The notes beneath the pieces were generated by a model. The model did no database searches and was not told the DNA's origin. It saw nothing but the letters and a program-made list of their open reading frames with translations. DNA of 64,000 nucleotides from Boswellia sacra (Eukaryota > Streptophyta > Magnoliopsida > Sapindales > Burseraceae). The stretch covers positions 310,001 to 374,000 of the forward strand of contig SNVD02014757.1 in the NCBI GenBank assembly GCA_013180625.2. Reading direction: 5' to 3'. Of the stretch, positions 60,611 through 64,000 are shown piece by piece. The translations under genes and the position numbers were made by a program. Numbering within the stretch: the stretch's first letter is position 1; every line of letters begins with the position of its first letter.

Positions 60611-61340
60611 TATTGCAATGACGAATTAAAAATGTGGAAGTATTGAAGTGATAGTGATCAGTACTAAGAGAAATGAAGAATGGAAAATGAGATGAGATCG
60701 ATGTTAAGTTTTGGAAAAAGGGAGGTGTAGTGCAGTACTCGTACTAGTGTAGGAATCAGGAGGAGAATATATTAGAAGATAGGAGAAGGTATGGTTTTGA
60801 ATGGGATGGAAGATGAATTAAGTGTGAGGAAGAGTAGGGAAGCATAGGTAAGTCTTTTAAAGACTCTGGTTTCAACACAGAAAGAAGGAAAAGGACAATG
60901 CAAATGTCATTACCATCTTTTCCACCTACTTTTATATCAAATCTTTCTTTCTTTCTTTCTTTTCTTTTCTTTTTTTTTCTTTTTTGATTTTAAATCTCTA
61001 TTATTAGATTCTAATTACAATACTCTTGACTCCCCTCCCCTCCCCTCTTTAATATATTCAAACAATTATCTAACGTGGCTAGCCTTGGAACTTAATTTAT
61101 ATATATGGATGAAAATAAAGATCCCTTGCGGCTATATATCAGAAGATTCATTTAAATGGAGGTCTATGTATCGATCATTATTGCTTATAGTAATTAATTT
61201 AACAGTCAGTTAATTCCTCCCATGATCAGTTGCATGCAGTATTACCATTTAAGATATTTAAATGGGTTAATTTAATTCTTGGTGAGTTAATTAATTAACT
61301 GTGAATACCTTCATTTGAAAAACAAGATTGATAGATTATC
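60611..61340 (-). promoter_or_regulatory. Upstream region of the ERF gene
   Basis: Contains a GA-rich leader-like stretch (60,640-60,900 on the plus strand), a possible minus-strand TATA-like site near 60,768-60,775 (aatatatt) and a (CTTT)n tract at 60,943-60,985. No motif could be tied to a regulator. Confidence 0.35.
60943..60985. repeat. (CTTT)n microsatellite
   Basis: Repeated ctttctttcttt followed by T-rich variants. Confidence 0.9.
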
Positions 61341-61344
61341 TTTA

Positions 61345-61545
61345 TAAGTAAGACTACACTTACAACTTATATACAATCAATCTTTCTTATAATCTAAGTT
61401 ACAAAATATCATTGGATGAGTAAAATATAAAGATAAATGAAGGTGGTTAAATTACATGACATGATAAGTATACATCCACTAATATTTTACCAACTCAGAT
61501 TGTAAGAAAAGTTTATTCTATATGAATTGTAGGTGCTTTTCTTGA
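61345..61545. mobile_element. MITE related to 44,981-45,187
   Basis: Shares in order 'ctacacttacaa', 'aatctaagtt-acaaaatatca', 'atgagtaaaa', 'ttaaattacatg', 'catccactaatattttaccaa' and 'tatgaattgtaggtgc'. The two ends face each other. Target duplication not identified. Confidence 0.7.
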
Positions 61546-64000
61546 TTGGTGACTTCATTGAAATATAACTTCACAAATTTAATTTATTGTATGCTGTAGC
61601 TTTTATCGTTATATCATATATCATTAATGAGGCAAATATTACATCATATCAGCTAGTTGGTACCATGTTGATTAAGAATTGATATGATAAAACTAAAAAT
61701 TAAAATAATCAAGTCACGTGAAGAGCTAACAGCAATCACAACTTGAAATTGACACTTTATCACAGCCCCTTGGGCTATCTAATTATTATTAAATTGTTGA
61801 ATGCAACTAAAAATCATAACCTAAAATTTAATTTAACCATGTAGCCAGGAATGTCAAACTTATTAGATTTAGAATAATGACCATGATTGAGTGGTGGGTA
61901 GGATTAAGATTGATTCTATTAATTTATAAAAACAAGAAAAGGGAAACCGCTAGTTTGGTCGAGTAGTCCTAGAGAGTCTCAAGTGTTTGAATGGATAGAA
62001 ATAGAAATATATGTCAATGTTGTGATTATTAGTAAGTGTTGTATATATCAGCTCTATCTAGCTAATAATATGCGCATGTGAATCCGCGTTTTATGCAAAA
62101 TAAATCAATCAAATTACTTGCAAGTTCTTGTCTGCTTCATGATTTTCAAAGGGAGCAGTTATGATTATCTCTAACGAAGATGAGACTAAGCAGAAAATGC
62201 TAAGCATATATTAAGATAGTGTAAGAGACTCCCGTGTCCAGAATCATGGAAACAACCACCCCACATCGTAGTACAAGCCAAAGAGGGGTCCCTTGATAAT
62301 ATATGGATTGTCTCACAAGTCAAAAGTTTAATCCAATATCTTTTATTTGACGGTCTATAATTTTTTAAAATACAAATTTGAACGTATAGTTACCTCGTGT
62401 AAAAACTGATTAATGTACCATTTGACTGCAGTCTCTACACGGCAAATTAATGTCCTCTTGTTGACATTCATTAATCAATCTTTTTGAATATAATTAAGAG
62501 TCGTATTCGAATCATTAGCAGTCGGCGCCTTGTCGATCCTATGACTAATTAAGCTCTATTTGGTGATGATCACCAAGATCCATCTTTCTGAATTTGAATA
62601 GAGAGAGTAGCTAAGCTAGGGCTCCCTGGCCTACCATTAAAATAACTTGTAAAAGTTAATGATTTTGTTCAAAGTTGTGATTTAGAGGAACATGGAGTTT
62701 TTGTTTCTCATCTCATAGAGTAAGTAGAAAAGGCTACAGTCAAAAGAGCAATCAAAAGCTTAAAGAACACTTTTGTAAAGCAAAATCAATTAATTAAGCT
62801 GCGCAAACAAAAGCATAAAAGTGGGGCACTGAGACAATATATATAAATATATTTTTTTTTTATTATTGGTAGTTTCATAGGGTTTAAAGAATTTTAATTA
62901 AATTTATCCTCTTTTGATTAACTCTAACATGCCTAAAATGGCATTGGGAATGCCAACAGCTAATGATAATCAAACGGGTCAACCTGTTTTCTTGATTTTA
63001 GCATTCCCCCACAATTCTAAATTAGTGCTTTATCATGACTTGTCATTGTAATGGCATATTTAGAAGTTCCAATTGTATTATAATTACTAATAAAACTCAA
63101 ATCAATCGAGAAAGGGAAATTTATGTCTTTTAAATGGTGGAACAAACAAACATATATAAGATAAGAAGGAAGAAAGAGATTTTCATCAATTTTAATAATT
63201 AATATATAATTAATTATTTGTTTCTTTTTAGAAATGACGTGGGCTAGCATTGTTAGAATCTATGACCCTTGACTACTCCACTAAAGATTTGAAGTAGACA
63301 GGATTAATTCCATTTGACCCTTTCTAAAATACGGACATATATATACACACACACACACACAACATGCTATCATAATGCTTATGCGGACCAAAATAAATAT
63401 TATATTTTAATTGATCTTTAGAAAGATAAAGTTTCCTCGTTCTCGGAGTTCATTAATTATAAACCCCTTTATTTTTTTTTAGAGAATTCAAATGATTATA
63501 ACAAGTTAATAATTATTGAAATTAAGAAAATATGTTACTATTTAACAAGAAACCTGATCAAGTAATCTCTTTACTCGATATATAAAATCAAGATAAACAC
63601 TACTTACATATGTACGTTTGATTTTAAAGCTTAATTGATCGTTTTTAATCATTAAATTTCATCCAATATCAAGTATATTCTCCTTAATATTCATAAAGCC
63701 GTATAAGTATATGCATGGTAATATATGAGAAACAAGCTAGGGCTAATATAAGTGGTGGAAAGCCAAGATATGCCTTCCTTTGTAGTTAAGTTACGATTTA
63801 TAGAATAGAGAAAAGAAAGTTGTTCAGTCAAGCTGCATGCTGCTTCTTCTAAAAAGGCGTGAGAGCTAGCAACTTCTACTTGGACTGCAAATGCAACACA
63901 TTACATACATGCATGGCTAGCTGGGTGTCACAATCACAAAGAGATTATATTGTTTTGTAACTGTTGATAAGTAAATACAAACAAATGTATTTCTTTGTAA
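61546..64000. other. Intergenic, no gene seen
   Basis: AT-rich, with a (TA)(CA)n run at 63,337-63,360. The open frame 63,017-63,250 (minus) lacks any motif. Nothing tRNA-like or otherwise structured was found. Confidence 0.5.

Noticed and set aside
1..64000. CRISPR arrays, rRNA, prokaryotic operons or phage
   Set aside because: Repeats here are microsatellites or transposon-derived, and the genes have plant introns and families. Nothing supports a prokaryotic system.

Overview
The window reads as nuclear DNA of a flowering plant, most likely a eudicot. It is AT-rich, genes have GT-AG introns, and it carries plant-specific families (an expanded mTERF family, an AP2/ERF factor of the PUCHI type, a five-finger CCCH protein) among many Ty3/gypsy, hAT, MULE, TRIM and MITE sequences. 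I cannot name the species. There are no rRNA genes, no CRISPR array and no prokaryotic features, and I found no tRNA gene.

Layout. 1-4.3 kb is decayed LTR-retrotransposon material. 4.5-6.2 kb holds a broken fragment of a DRD1/CLASSY-type SNF2 gene. 7.3-8.9 kb is a repeat family carrying a non-autonomous hAT element with a perfect 8-bp target duplication. 10.3-22.2 kb is an mTERF cluster. It has one minus-strand gene, then two copies of a duplicated block (12.5-17.6 and 18.3-22.2 kb). Each block has an intact plus-strand mTERF gene facing a degenerate minus-strand mTERF copy. 22.2-42 kb is a nested transposon cluster: a minus-strand chromovirus-like gypsy element broken by a solo LTR, then a MULE broken by a 6.6-kb hAT element. 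42.2-46.6 kb has two more degenerate mTERF copies, hit by a TRIM, a MITE and another DNA element. 47.3-47.5 kb has an unidentified coding remnant.

The right third is the single-copy gene region. A CCCH zinc-finger gene (C3H32/ZFN-like, seven coding exons, 485 aa predicted) runs on the plus strand at 49.6-56.8 kb. An intronless PUCHI/ERF086-like gene lies on the minus strand at 59.5-60.6 kb. I see no gene in 60.6-64 kb.

The most unusual object is the hAT element at 29,967-36,588. It has matching terminal repeats and an 8-bp duplication, and its transposase is almost open (one stop codon). Downstream of the transposase, on the same strand, it carries three exons and the introns of the 3' part of what looks like a myeloid-leukemia-factor (MLF)-like host gene. 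This looks like gene capture by a hAT transposon. It sits inside a MULE transposase whose reading frame continues exactly across the insertion site. Paralogous empty sites in the mTERF blocks date several other insertions relative to the duplications.
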